Source of the DNA: Amoebophrya sp. AT5.2 | Taxonomy: Eukaryota > Sar > Dinophyceae > Syndiniales > Amoebophryaceae | Reading direction: 5' to 3' | NCBI GenBank assembly: GCA_005223375.1 | Contig: RXOD01005294.1 | Coordinates: forward strand, 1 to 14,890 | DNA: 14,890 nucleotides | Shown: piece by piece, positions 1-8,121 of the stretch | How the letters are laid out: every line of letters begins with the position of its first letter | How positions within the stretch are numbered: the first letter of the stretch is position 1 | Notes under the pieces: generated by a model | Seen by the model: the letters and a program-made list of their open reading frames with translations, nothing else | What the model was told of the DNA's origin: nothing | Database searches by the model: none | Translations under genes and position numbers: made by a program

Positions 1-7
1 CACTTAC

Positions 8-360
8 CAGCTGGTCCGGCCATACCGTTGCGCCCGCGCTTCCTCCGCCAGCCGCCTCTGCACGTCAAATTCGAAAAAAAGAGAAAATTCGTAGAACCCG
101 AAGTTCCGCAGGTCCTCCATTGAGAACGAGCTGTTCGGCGTCGGCTTCGGCTCCAGTTTGTGCGGGGGGATGATTTTCCTCTCCTCCTCGACCTCGCGGC
201 CCTGGGCGAAGGCGAGTCGCAAGTAGTAGTCCGAACCCGCGTTCCCGCCGAATTAGAGGGGTGAAAAAATCCAGGTCGTGCTTCAGGTTTAGGTTTATGG
301 TCGTTATCGGAACGGATCCCCTCTTCGGATCCCCCATGGCCGTCGTCCAGCGATAGCCGG
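8..360 (-). CDS. Probable downstream exon of an unrecognised gene, leaving the window
   Basis: I do not recognise this protein. The minus strand at 360 follows an AG (bases 362-361, context TTAGCAG) and reads AGYRWTTAMGDP, then INLNLKHDLDFFTPLIRR. The frame then has to change. From about 243 a frame one base off reads AGSDYYLRLAFAQG and stays open to base 8, with a Phe/Tyr-rich then charged tail. Base 8 is followed by GTAAGTG (7-1), a textbook 5' splice site, so the gene probably continues outside the window. The phase at 360 matches the donor after base 693 (phase 1 to phase 1). The frame change can be explained in two ways: one extra G in the GGG at 246-244, or a 112-nt intron from 313 (GTTCCG) to 202 (CGCCCAG), which also joins in phase. 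No domain is visible. It could instead be a separate gene starting at the internal Met of AMGDPKRG. Confidence 0.4.
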
Positions 361-675
361 CTGCTAAGTGTCCATCAGGCCGCACTTGGTCCTGTTCCGA
401 ATATAACCGACACCAATAGCAGGGCGCTCGCTGGCACTGGCTTCCTATGTCTGTGGGATATGCTACGGCGGGCACCACACACAAGAAGCTGCAACCTCCT
501 CGGCGGGGGGCATAACAAAAGACTGCTGAGCGGCACGGGGGGCACACCATACGAATACACCAGACTCAGATCTGAACCCCAACACTGTTGATCCTAGTCC
601 CCGAAGGGGAGAACAAGAGCTACAACAGCATGCAGAAGCACCCTCAGCAAGCCTACACCTGGACCTGAACCTGAA
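282..675. repeat. Inverted repeat, arms 282-294 and 663-675
   Basis: The plus strand reads TTCAGGTTTAGGT at 282-294 and ACCTGAACCTGAA at 663-675. These are reverse complements at 12 of 13 positions. The right arm lies in a short run of ACCTGA-like hexamers (about 656-675). One arm lies near the 5' end of the candidate intron, the other in the presumed following exon. Chance similarity in low-complexity DNA cannot be excluded. Confidence 0.4.
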
Positions 676-692
676 TTTATTCAACCCTTAAC
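361..692 (-). other. Candidate 332-nt intron
   Basis: The stretch starts with GTTAAG directly after the last in-frame codon before the TAA at 690-688, and ends with TTAGCAG. Removing it keeps the reading frame between the 1647-693 exon and the 360-8 exon. The pyrimidine tract before the acceptor is weak, so another acceptor is possible. The minus strand also shows AATAAA at 681-676, six bases after the TAA, so the alternative is that the gene simply ends at 688 and this is 3' flank. Confidence 0.4.
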
Positions 693-1647
693 CGAAGGAC
701 TCGAAGTCGCGCTCGAACTCGTAGTAGTCCTTCGCCAGCGCCAGCAGATGGTCGGGACTCGGCCCAAGGTCCTTCGGCTGCGGCTCCAGGAAGGCGTACA
801 AGTCCTCCTTCTCGAGCTGCTCCAGGTGATTTTCGAGCGCCGACTCATCCTCGTCGTCTTCGTCGGCGGGCGGCGCCGGAAAGCACAGATGCCGCGCCTG
901 CAGATCCGTGAGCTCGGGCGCAGTCCAGACCCCAGTGCCGACGGCCCGTGTGTACTCCGCAATGTAATTTTGCTGCCCGTCGTCCTCGTCACTCGGCGGA
1001 GACGGGTCGTAGGACGGGAAGCAAATCTCGACGCGAAAGTCAAGCCCGTGCAACTCGCTCTGAAGCTCGAGCGGAAGCGGAGCGTCACCGCCGTCGAACC
1101 CTGCTGCGACGGTTTCCACCCGGTTCCGCCAGCGTCGCCACAGGAGCGGCAAGCCTGCCCCCAGATACTCCTCCCCGCAGACGACCCATAGGAGGCGCCA
1201 TGCACTCGAGGCCCCGAGGTCGTCGAATGTGTCGTCGATTAGCAGCAGCAGCGTCCACACTCGGAGTCTGCTTTTTTCCCGCCTTGCTAAGGGCGTCTCT
1301 GGGACGTCGCCGCGCGCAAGCGGCCCCTGCTCTGCTCCGGCGTCCGAGATCGCGACGAAGTTGTTGCCGGACGACACCAGATAATCAACTGCTCCGCTAC
1401 TTCCGCTACCGGGTTCCTCGTCGCTCTTCGGGCAGTTCCGGTCGGCGAGATTGGCAATCTCTGTGCGGGCTTGCAGCTCACGCCGCACGTATCGGTGCAC
1501 CTCCTCCTTCCGGCTTTTCCCATGCGCGGCGATCAACTCGCAACTTGCAACGTAGTTTAGGTCCTTGCGGCGGTTGATCCGGGACAGGTGCAGTCGTAAC
1601 TTCTGTGTAGGGTCGTGAGGGTCGTCCGGCACGTAGTCCCAAGCCAT
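688..1647 (-). CDS. Unrecognised acidic protein, main exon
   Basis: This frame encodes 319 residues from the first ATG (MAWDYVPDD) to a TAA at 690-688. The frame stays open upstream to a GTG at 1731, but no ATG lies there, so I start at 1647. The amino end is basic and polar (KLRLHLSRINRRK, then RKEEVHRYVRRELQAR). The middle has a hydrophobic stretch (RVWTLLLLIDDTFDDL, then AWRLLWVV) that is interrupted by acidic residues and is unlikely to be a membrane helix. The carboxyl third is very acidic (PPADEDDEDESALENHLEQL) with aromatic pairs near the end. I recognise no family. The last codon before the stop carries a GT donor (TTCG|GTTAAG), so the protein may continue into the 360-8 exon. If so, the coding part here ends at 693. 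The amino-acid pattern is far more protein-like than the antisense frames, which are Arg/Pro-rich. Confidence 0.6.
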   Translation of the reverse strand: MAWDYVPDDPHDPTQKLRLHLSRINRRKDLNYVASCELIAAHGKSRKEEVHRYVRRELQARTEIANLADRNCPKSDEEPGSGSSGAVDYLVSSGNNFVAISDAGAEQGPLARGDVPETPLARREKSRLRVWTLLLLIDDTFDDLGASSAWRLLWVVCGEEYLGAGLPLLWRRWRNRVETVAAGFDGGDAPLPLELQSELHGLDFRVEICFPSYDPSPPSDEDDGQQNYIAEYTRAVGTGVWTAPELTDLQARHLCFPAPPADEDDEDESALENHLEQLEKEDLYAFLEPQPKDLGPSPDHLLALAKDYYEFERDFESFG

Positions 1648-2055
1648 CTTCTTTTCATCCACACTTTGCGTTTCTAATTTCGCTCCAAGCGGCTGAGTGC
1701 TCCTCTCCGAAGGGAGTTGTCCAACAGACACACTGCTTCACAGGGGCTACTTCATCTCATCAGTCCTCTAAAGCCCCACTTTGCTTCTCTCGTAGCTACT
1801 AGCTGTCGAAATTTATCCGTCTAAAATCTAAAATCAATGCAAAGGCGAACGATGAGAAGTAGCTCTTTACTTGCAGCTCGTGCGAGACAATCGATCACGT
1901 TCACGGCGGACACGGAAAAAACAACCTTTTTGCCGATTTTAAAAAGATCCAACGTCCTTTCGCGATTCCCTTTCCCCGAATGCATTTATCCACGCGTTTC
2001 TCGTGCGGGATGGCTTTCCATTGGATCAAAAGTGGGGGTGGGCACTTCCTCCCGA
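1648..2055. other. Intergenic region, about 408 bp
   Basis: This lies between the stop of the methyltransferase gene (TAG at 2058-2056) and the ATG of the acidic-protein gene at 1647. It would hold the 3' flank of the first and the 5' flank of the second. I see no AATAAA on the minus strand and no TATA box that I would defend. There is a small tandem (CTAAAAT twice, about 1821-1834, plus strand). The short open frames here are not protein-like. Confidence 0.5.
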
Positions 2056-5000
2056 CTAGCTGCTCATGGTCCTCTTTGCAAACGCGTCGGTCCAAAAAAC
2101 GCGGCGCAAATCCGTGCTCAAGATCTCATCCTCAACGAAATCCCACAGGAAAATCCGCCCCCTGTAAATCTCCTGCTCTCGTCGCTTCCCCCGTTTGTGG
2201 ACTACCTGTGTGTGCGCAGTGGCCATGGGGTAACGAAGATGATTCGTGCGGTGACGTACGTCCTCGCGTGCGAGTGGTCTCCGACGTCGAGGACCTACTA
2301 TTTGTGACCCCTGATACAAGTCCGCCACTTCTTCAGCGCGTTCTTTTTCTGCTCGCTCCTCGATCGCCCAGGAGAGGATGGTGTGCGGCAACAATTGTCC
2401 CTGCACCACCCTCGTCAGATTGTAATGCACCTCCAGCATCGTTGCCGGGTCGCGGTAAAACTGACGATAGAATTCAGCGAACGACGACCCAGTCGCGTAC
2501 CCGTCGTTTCGTCTTCCCTCCGCAGCAGCCCACTCCGCGTAATCATGCGGGCTCACGTACCGCGAGAAAAGCGATTCCAAGTCTACCATCCCCAGCCGAT
2601 TGAGAAGTAAACAGGCGCTATCCGAAACGACTTCCGTCTGATCATCTACCGCTGCTCCTGCTGCAGAGGTACTAGTCGAGCTTCCGACCGTTGTAGGTGC
2701 CAAAACGGACCACCCCATCTGCATCAGGCTCAGAAAGGACCCAACACTTCCCCGCTTCCTCCACGCCGCCACGTACCAGAGCTCCGCTCCGCACAGCAGC
2801 CACAGCGAGTCCATGGGTGCGGCTTCGTGCGCCCTCCTCTCCAGGTAGCGCGCCAATTCGTGGTAGAAGTCGTTCTGCCCGTCGCGATTCTGGGCCACTT
2901 CGATGCTCTGCGCCGCGGCCGTTGCGGTGTGCGAGGACAGGAGCGATAACAGCCGTTGTTGCGTGAACTTGGAATCGTGCGTGTTGGTGCCCAGCTTCAT
3001 GATTCTGGGCTCCACGATGTAATTCGGCTGGAACCGCGAACCGAATTTCCGCGCAGCGAGGTGAGCCAGGCCCTTCCCGGGGGAGCGCTGCGTGACCACG
3101 TCGAGGAAGCTACGGACCGCGTACCGGCCCGGCTCGAAGATGTGAAAATGTACCCGAGACGTCGCAGTGGATTCGGGTACGGACGCATGAGGAAACTGCG
3201 AGAGGGCGACAGAGCCGATGCTCGGCCGCTGGTATTGAAGTTCTCCGTGCTTTACTTCATCTGCAGCAAATGCGTGAGTTCCGACGGGTGCTATCTGCTC
3301 CGCAACTACGCGCATGGGATCACTGTCCTCGGAGAAGTCTGCAGAAACGTCCCACCACGGCTGCCGGGATTGGTCCATATCCGCCTGTCGCTGAAAAGCG
3401 TCCAGGAACAGAAGATCGGAAATCCTCGTTCCTGCAGCGTCCGCCGGCTCTGGTTTTTTATGCATCGGGAACAAATCCCGGTCGAAAAATTTCCGCTCCT
3501 CACTTTCAATGCCGGCCCCCGTCCGTAACCACCATCGACTGAAGCCATCGAACCAGGTGCGGTCAAACGGCTTTCGGAACAGAAAAAGGTACGCCCGCTG
3601 GTTCCTCGTGTACCGCTCATGGAGGCTGCGAGCATGACCGGCTGAATGCGTACAGATAACGTTGAAGGCCCTCGCAACCCGCATGTCGAAGTACTTTCGG
3701 AGTAGAGAACCCAGGCGAACGTTGTTTGTTGTTTTCCGCACTGAACTACTTGTTTGCCCCCGGACTTCAAGGAACTCCGCCTCATCGTCGGATGCAGAAG
3801 CGGAGGGCGGCGCTTCTGCATAATTTGAAGCGAAGACATCATCGTACGACTCGTAGAAAAATTGCTCGTCGAGCGGAAACAGCGCGTCGGGCATTACGGC
3901 GTAGCAGAAAGGGTAACCCATTTCCGTGCTCCCCAGAAACTCCAAAAACTGCTCCATCGCTGCTGCACTCTCGAAGTTTACCTCGAACAGAAGGTAACGA
4001 ACCATTTTTCGCCGCAGCAGAGTGTGGCTTCCCCGGACGATCTCCTCGTCGTGCCCCTCCGCGTCGACTTTGAGAAACAGAATCTCACCGCTTTCACCCT
4101 CGTGACCACTTTCGGAGGCGAACATTCCGTCTAGTGTTCGGATCGTGACTTCGTGCTTCCGGTTCGGTCCGCAATCCTCGTCCTCCTCGTCGGTCGCTGA
4201 AGTAGAAGAATCGACCAACTTTCCCGTTTGCTGACCGCTGCACGTGAACATGCCCTGGCCTTCCCTACTTCCCAGCGCTGCATGCACCACGCTAAAGCCT
4301 GTGACCCCCCCAACAACCCGCCGCGTGCAGCGGCTCAGGATGCTTTTCCGCGTTGCGGTGTCCAACTGCGACTCCAGCACCTCGAAGATCTCGTTGCGAG
4401 ACAGCGTTAGAGTCTCTGTGATGCGATGCCGCACGTCACCCCCTGGCCTCTGGTCGCGCAACACCTGCTCGAGTTTCTCAGATCCCACCAGCTCCCAGAG
4501 CGCGTTCAGTTCGGGTTGGGTAAAGGTCTTTCCCACCACGCCGCCAGTGCCAGTTCTTTCGCCGGTTGCTTCAGCCATCATCTGCCCCCGTACCTTGGAC
4601 GGATTGAACTCGCGTTCGGGCGGTGTCAGGTACAGTTTCCGCGCGAGCGCGTGTCCGGCCGCCGACTTGTGGTCGAGCTCGACGAAGAAGGCCTCCAAAG
4701 TGGACGTCTGCATGGCGTACTCGAGGATTTCGTCCGGGATTTGCATCAACGTGTCGGCCGCGTCCGCGATGGACGGCGCATGTTGGGGCTCTACTTCCGC
4801 CGCTCCACCAACGTCACCCTCTGCCGCGCCGCTTTGTTCCCCACGACCACTACACGCCCCCTGCACAACCAGGTCCCTCAGCTCCTTGCGTATCGCCAGA
4901 AACTTCACAAGCTTTTCCAGTTTCCTTCGCATCTGCTCACGTGTGTTCACACCAACCCTGCTTCTCGCGTCGTCGCGCAGCAATGTGCTTCCGCATTTGC

Positions 5001-5904
5001 CGATCGCTCGACGGTAGTCCTCGTTGTTAGCGTCCCGGAGAAGCGACAGCAGCTTTTCACCGGCGGCCGGGTTCTGCACCTGCACCTCGATATCTTCACC
5101 ATCGATCACATCTGAAGACGCGCTGCCAGAATCTGTATCTGTTGCGAATGCGACACCGACAGCACTAGTACCCACATTCACGTCGATCGACACCGGAATA
5201 ACCGCTCGCCCGCTCCGCCGCTTCGTCGAAACTGCTACAGTAGAAGGCGAACCCTCCGGCGGCAGCCGCGGTCGCGTCGCCACTGCGTGGAGGTGGCGCA
5301 GGGCTAGCGACGCATTCTTCCGGTCCATGTAACCATCCTGGATGTCACGGTACCGAAACCAGCTGGGCTCTACGCAGGTCACGTTCAGAAGCGGTTTCGG
5401 TGTGCTGTTGTTGTCCCACTCAGCGTTTTCCCACAGCTTCAGGGCTGTGTCGGAGAAGCCCGCAGCGAAGCAGCCGGCATCAATCAGGTTGTACACTCGC
5501 TTTTCCTGCGGCTCGTGACCGTTTGAAGGTAGCGAAAGTCCCGTGGACAAGACCGCCGGTAACACGACGCCCGCTTCAAAGAAGTCCCAGTTGGAGCTGT
5601 CGCGGAAGCCCAAGGCGAACAGCGAGAAGAGTTGCAGAAGGTACTGGTAGGCGGTTTTGCGGTCGAACGCGATAGCGGGGGAAGTGGACGTGCGGGGTGC
5701 ATCTTGTGCCTCTGGGTTTCTCGAAGGAGGAAGAGCGGTCGCTTCGGTCGTTGCCCAGGCAGTGACCTTCGTGTCCAGCCCATCGGTTGAGCGGCGGAGC
5801 AGTGACCGACAGCAGGTTTCGTCGTAGCACGACTGCATGTACAAGATCCTTTCTGGTGCGGGAACGTAGGCGCCTGTCGTAAAGGCGTAGTTACATACAT
5901 TCAT
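2056..5904 (-). CDS. FkbM-family SAM-dependent methyltransferase, large exon
   Basis: The exon encodes 1282 residues from an ATG at 5904. A split FkbM methyltransferase fold is visible. Residues about 137-180 hold the SAM-binding start (NLIDAGCFAAGFSDTA, ending VTCVEPS, where the Glu is at the usual ribose-contacting position). Residues about 530-645 hold the second half (FSVVHAALGSREG, IRTLDGMF, ILFLKVDAEGHDEEIVRG, LLFEVNFES), matching the FkbM core K-D-x-E-G and E-V strands. Between them is an insertion of about 350 residues with low-complexity and charged helical stretches. After residue 650 come about 630 residues I cannot assign. FkbM enzymes methylate hydroxyls of sugars, lipids or polyketides; the substrate here is unknown. 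The Cys-containing amino end (NVCNYAF, CYDETCCRS) probably follows a signal-peptide exon at 6564-6259. The frame stays open upstream of 5904 to about 6030, so the exon may start at 5915 or higher. Confidence 0.75.
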   Translation of the reverse strand: MNVCNYAFTTGAYVPAPERILYMQSCYDETCCRSLLRRSTDGLDTKVTAWATTEATALPPSRNPEAQDAPRTSTSPAIAFDRKTAYQYLLQLFSLFALGFRDSSNWDFFEAGVVLPAVLSTGLSLPSNGHEPQEKRVYNLIDAGCFAAGFSDTALKLWENAEWDNNSTPKPLLNVTCVEPSWFRYRDIQDGYMDRKNASLALRHLHAVATRPRLPPEGSPSTVAVSTKRRSGRAVIPVSIDVNVGTSAVGVAFATDTDSGSASSDVIDGEDIEVQVQNPAAGEKLLSLLRDANNEDYRRAIGKCGSTLLRDDARSRVGVNTREQMRRKLEKLVKFLAIRKELRDLVVQGACSGRGEQSGAAEGDVGGAAEVEPQHAPSIADAADTLMQIPDEILEYAMQTSTLEAFFVELDHKSAAGHALARKLYLTPPEREFNPSKVRGQMMAEATGERTGTGGVVGKTFTQPELNALWELVGSEKLEQVLRDQRPGGDVRHRITETLTLSRNEIFEVLESQLDTATRKSILSRCTRRVVGGVTGFSVVHAALGSREGQGMFTCSGQQTGKLVDSSTSATDEEDEDCGPNRKHEVTIRTLDGMFASESGHEGESGEILFLKVDAEGHDEEIVRGSHTLLRRKMVRYLLFEVNFESAAAMEQFLEFLGSTEMGYPFCYAVMPDALFPLDEQFFYESYDDVFASNYAEAPPSASASDDEAEFLEVRGQTSSSVRKTTNNVRLGSLLRKYFDMRVARAFNVICTHSAGHARSLHERYTRNQRAYLFLFRKPFDRTWFDGFSRWWLRTGAGIESEERKFFDRDLFPMHKKPEPADAAGTRISDLLFLDAFQRQADMDQSRQPWWDVSADFSEDSDPMRVVAEQIAPVGTHAFAADEVKHGELQYQRPSIGSVALSQFPHASVPESTATSRVHFHIFEPGRYAVRSFLDVVTQRSPGKGLAHLAARKFGSRFQPNYIVEPRIMKLGTNTHDSKFTQQRLLSLLSSHTATAAAQSIEVAQNRDGQNDFYHELARYLERRAHEAAPMDSLWLLCGAELWYVAAWRKRGSVGSFLSLMQMGWSVLAPTTVGSSTSTSAAGAAVDDQTEVVSDSACLLLNRLGMVDLESLFSRYVSPHDYAEWAAAEGRRNDGYATGSSFAEFYRQFYRDPATMLEVHYNLTRVVQGQLLPHTILSWAIEERAEKERAEEVADLYQGSQIVGPRRRRPLAREDVRHRTNHLRYPMATAHTQVVHKRGKRREQEIYRGRIFLWDFVEDEILSTDLRRVFWTDAFAKRTMSS

Positions 5905-5915
5905 TTCGTTATGTA

Positions 5916-6254
5916 CTGCTCCTCTCCCAAAATGAAAGAATTGTACTGGCAGAGCCCTCTCGCGCGCAGCAGGAACAAGTGCAATGAGGTGAAGTCTGCA
6001 ATGATCTGACTCCAGGCGAACCTCAGTTCAAGGACAAAAAACTTCATCCAAGAACCGGGCGTCGCACCCGTCATCCCTGCCGAGAGAGAAAAGAAACCTT
6101 CCTGCGACTACTCTAGCCGGGAGCAAGTCCAGGTTCGACAGAAGCAAAAGGGCCCTGGTAGTCCACAAAACAGATTCCAGCACACACACCTATAGTATAC
6201 AAGTTCCTAGCCCAGTGGTGAAGGTGAGTGAGTTCATGCAGTAAGGAAAAGTAC
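5916..6254 (-). other. Candidate intron joining signal-peptide exon to methyltransferase exon
   Basis: Exon 1 can end at 6259 (GAG|GTAGGT, phase 0) or 6255 (TAG|GTACTT, phase 1). The best-looking acceptors lie after the pyrimidine tract TTCTTTCATTTT (5940-5929), at the AG before 5915 or just upstream, all but one phase 1. Pairing 6255 with 5915 gives a 339-nt intron and an in-frame join a few residues before MNVCNYAF. The exact ends are inference. Without splicing, the exon 1 frame runs into a stop about 70 nt further on, at 6190. Confidence 0.45.
5943..5972 (-). repeat. 30-bp direct repeat, downstream copy
   Basis: This copy matches 6268-6297 at 27 of 30 positions in the same orientation, 325 bp apart. 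On the minus strand both begin CTGCTGCGCGC and end CCAGTAC. Read in the exon 1 frame, this copy would encode LLRARGLCQY, against LLRARGLSQY in the coding copy. In the frame of the methyltransferase exon it reads differently, because 325 is not a multiple of three. Confidence 0.8.
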
Positions 6255-6258
6255 CTAC

Positions 6259-6564
6259 CTCAGGGTCGTACTGGGAGAGCCCTCGTGCGCGCAGCAGCTC
6301 CTCCCCCGTTTTGTTGGTCGCCGTGTCCACACTGAGAGGTCGCCGCGTGCGGCTCTCCTCGAAGAAGCAGCAGAGCTCGTAGTTTTCCGTCATTGGATTC
6401 GTCCATTTTCGGCAGGTATGAACCGCCTCCTCGATGGTCGCAGCCGCCGCAGGGGCGACGGAGCCGAGGCACGTGAGAACGAAGAGCAGGCGACACGCAG
6501 TTGCTGCACAGCGTGCACTGGCACTGCTCGAAGTAGTCAAGCTCGAACGCCCGGATATACGCAT
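6259..6564 (-). CDS. Signal-peptide first exon of the methyltransferase gene
   Basis: From the ATG at 6564 this exon reads MRISGRSS, a Ser/Ala-rich stretch with two Arg, then a hydrophobic core (LLFVLTCLGSVAPAAAA) that looks like a cleavable secretory signal, with cleavage probably after AAAA or ATIEEA. The mature start has a Cys-rich segment (HTCRKWTNP, ELCCFFEES) and ends ELLRARGLSQYDPE at a GT donor. This supports entry into the ER/Golgi for the downstream methyltransferase. The frame is open upstream to an ATG at 6723, but starting there would bury the signal sequence. In addition, a strong AG acceptor (TTTTTTACGCTTCAG, ending at 6586) lies 21 nt before the chosen ATG. It could be a cis- or trans-splice site. 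That exon 1 joins the 5904 exon rests on position, frame compatibility and shared Cys-rich character. Confidence 0.55.
6268..6297 (-). repeat. 30-bp direct repeat, coding copy
   Basis: This is the partner of 5943-5972 and lies in the last 40 bases of the signal-peptide exon, encoding LLRARGLSQY just before the donor site. The three differences from the other copy are substitutions with no gap, which suggests a duplication rather than chance. Confidence 0.8.
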
Positions 6565-6585
6565 CTTTATGGCCGTGTGTGTGTT

Positions 6586-7131
6586 CTGAAGCGTAAAAAA
6601 GGCACTCCCGCCCGCGTCTATCTCCTTAATGACGGAGGTCCATCTCCATGAAGAAATCTTTCCAAACCAGGACGCGAGACGACGAAAGATACAAAGCTTG
6701 CAGCACCGATTTACCAATGGCATCGCGACGGTCACTTAGCGAAAATCCGGACTTTGTTTTGTAGATCGACGGTCGTGATTCCTGAACAGAGGCGATTTCA
6801 AGAAAAAGAGCCGCCCAGGTTTAGCGGCCGACTGCGGGTATAGCACCCTGCCTCCTTGGGTTGTTTTTTCTTGGTCTCCACGAAGAACTGAACGAACTGC
6901 ATCTGCAATAAGTAATTGTTTTCGACGTATTAGTGTTGCCCTTCTCTTCTCAAGAATCTCCACTAAAATCAGAAAGTCAAAACTTCTCTTTTACAGAATT
7001 TTTTTTTTTTTTCTTTACAGAAGGAGAAAACCAACTGCTGAAGCGCGAGGCTGTCTTCGCTTGTTACTCAAAATTTGAAGAGCTCTCCTCTCGGCATAGT
7101 ACTTCGAGAAAAGCTCTAAATCAACCGATCT
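6586..7131. other. Intergenic region between shikimate and methyltransferase genes
   Basis: This 546-bp stretch should contain the 3' untranslated region of the shikimate gene and the promoter or splice-acceptor leader of the methyltransferase gene. It holds a T14 run with flanking repeats (6988-7022). The minus frame stays open from 6735 into the signal-peptide exon with an ATG at 6723, which I treat as leader. I found no convincing TATA box or AATAAA. Confidence 0.5.
6988..7022. repeat. T14 tract flanked by near-identical CTTTTACAGAA / CTTTACAGAA
   Basis: The plus strand reads CTTTTACAGAA (6988-6998), fourteen T (6999-7012), then CTTTACAGAA (7013-7022). On the minus strand this is an A14 run about 120 nt downstream of the shikimate gene stop codon. 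It could be a plain homopolymer, part of a 3' untranslated region, or the relic of a poly(A) tail. Confidence 0.7.
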
Positions 7132-8121
7132 TCAACACGCCGAGGATCGTAACTCGCTTGCAGTCGCAAACAGCCGGTTCTGGTGCACGGCTTGTCGGGC
7201 GAGGAGCTCCATCCCGTCCACTTTCGTTCCCCGCCGCTTCGACGGGTATGCGAAATCCCACATTTCCTCGTACTCCACGTTCGTTCCCTCGATTTCCACC
7301 TCCGGCGGAAGGCAGCTAATCGCAATGTCAAACCGTTCCTGTGTCGCGCCGTCTCCATTCGCAGCTGCTGCGAGGACAATCGTGCCTTTACAAAAGAGGA
7401 TGAAGTCTGCCTTCAGGGCTGCCGATTTCGCCGGATCGCGCGCGCCGATGTAAAACGGCAACTCCAGCTGAGACAGTGCATAGCAGGCGGCCCGCGCAGT
7501 TCCGCCCGTCGCAAGGACGATGATGCGTTTCTGGCGGAATTCGCCACCGTCTTTGCTGTTTCCTAACCACTCGAGCAAGATGTCGCGCAACGCAAGCCAG
7601 TCGGTGTTGTCCGCTACGAGGAAACGCGATTGTCTTTCAAAGGGGCCAACAAGAAGGAGCGTCGAAGAAGCTTTATCCAGAAACGCCACGACCTGGTCCT
7701 TGTTTTTCAAAGCCACAACCGTGTTCGTTGCGCCGATTTTCCGCGCGTGCTCGGTCACAAAATCGACGTGGGTCAAAACCTGCTCCTTCAACGGCATCGT
7801 GACTGAAATTCCAACCGTGTCTCGCCGGCTCAACAGGTCCACTACGTCGCGAATTTGAGACGTCGGGAACAACGAGTAGTGTTTGCTGCTGGTCGGCACA
7901 GCGCCCAGCCTGTGCTCGAACAGTGGCGTTGGTCCTTGCGAGGCTTCACCCTGCGACCACCACTTCAGCTCCGCCATGGCGTTCCCCGCCGCATCCCCGG
8001 CACCAGCATGATCGCCTTTCGTCTTCATTCCGTAATCCCCTTCGTTTCGGAACCACCAGTTGTGCCACAGCGGTGACTTGCTCTTGTAGATCGGGTGGCC
8101 TACTAGGTAAAACCGGTGCGC
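7132..8121 (-). other. Domain 6: shikimate dehydrogenase (residues 2018-2346)
   Basis: Reduces 3-dehydroshikimate to shikimate with NADPH. Substrate-binding motifs: [14 protein letters not shown] (Ser2031 and Ser2033), SVTMPLKE with catalytic Lys2129, IGATNTVV, and NTDW with Asp2191. The nucleotide loop reads VLATGGTAR (around 2219-2227) instead of the common GAGG form. The tail has [12 protein letters not shown]. An insertion of about 50 residues rich in Gly, Ala and Trp follows the first motif, so the domain is longer than the usual 270-290 residues. Confidence 0.93.

Noticed and set aside
593..620. Small CCCCTTCGGGG hairpin on the minus strand
   Set aside because: It is too short to call a terminator or structured RNA, and lies inside a likely eukaryotic intron.
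948..1577. Plus-strand frame of 209 residues
   Set aside because: Arg/Ala-rich composition (for example RRRTLLRRFPPGS) typical of the antisense of an acidic GC-rich coding region.
1980..2603. Plus-strand frame of 207 residues
   Set aside because: It spans the intergenic region and the antisense of the methyltransferase carboxyl end, with no protein-like pattern.
4244..5017. Plus-strand frame of 257 residues
   Set aside because: It is antisense to the methyltransferase insert, Ser/Ala/Pro-rich, with no motif. The minus strand continues through as one 1282-residue frame.
7000..7022. Strong plus-strand 3' splice-site look-alike (T14 CTTTACAG)
   Set aside because: No plausible plus-strand exon follows; the frame there is antisense to the shikimate dehydrogenase domain.
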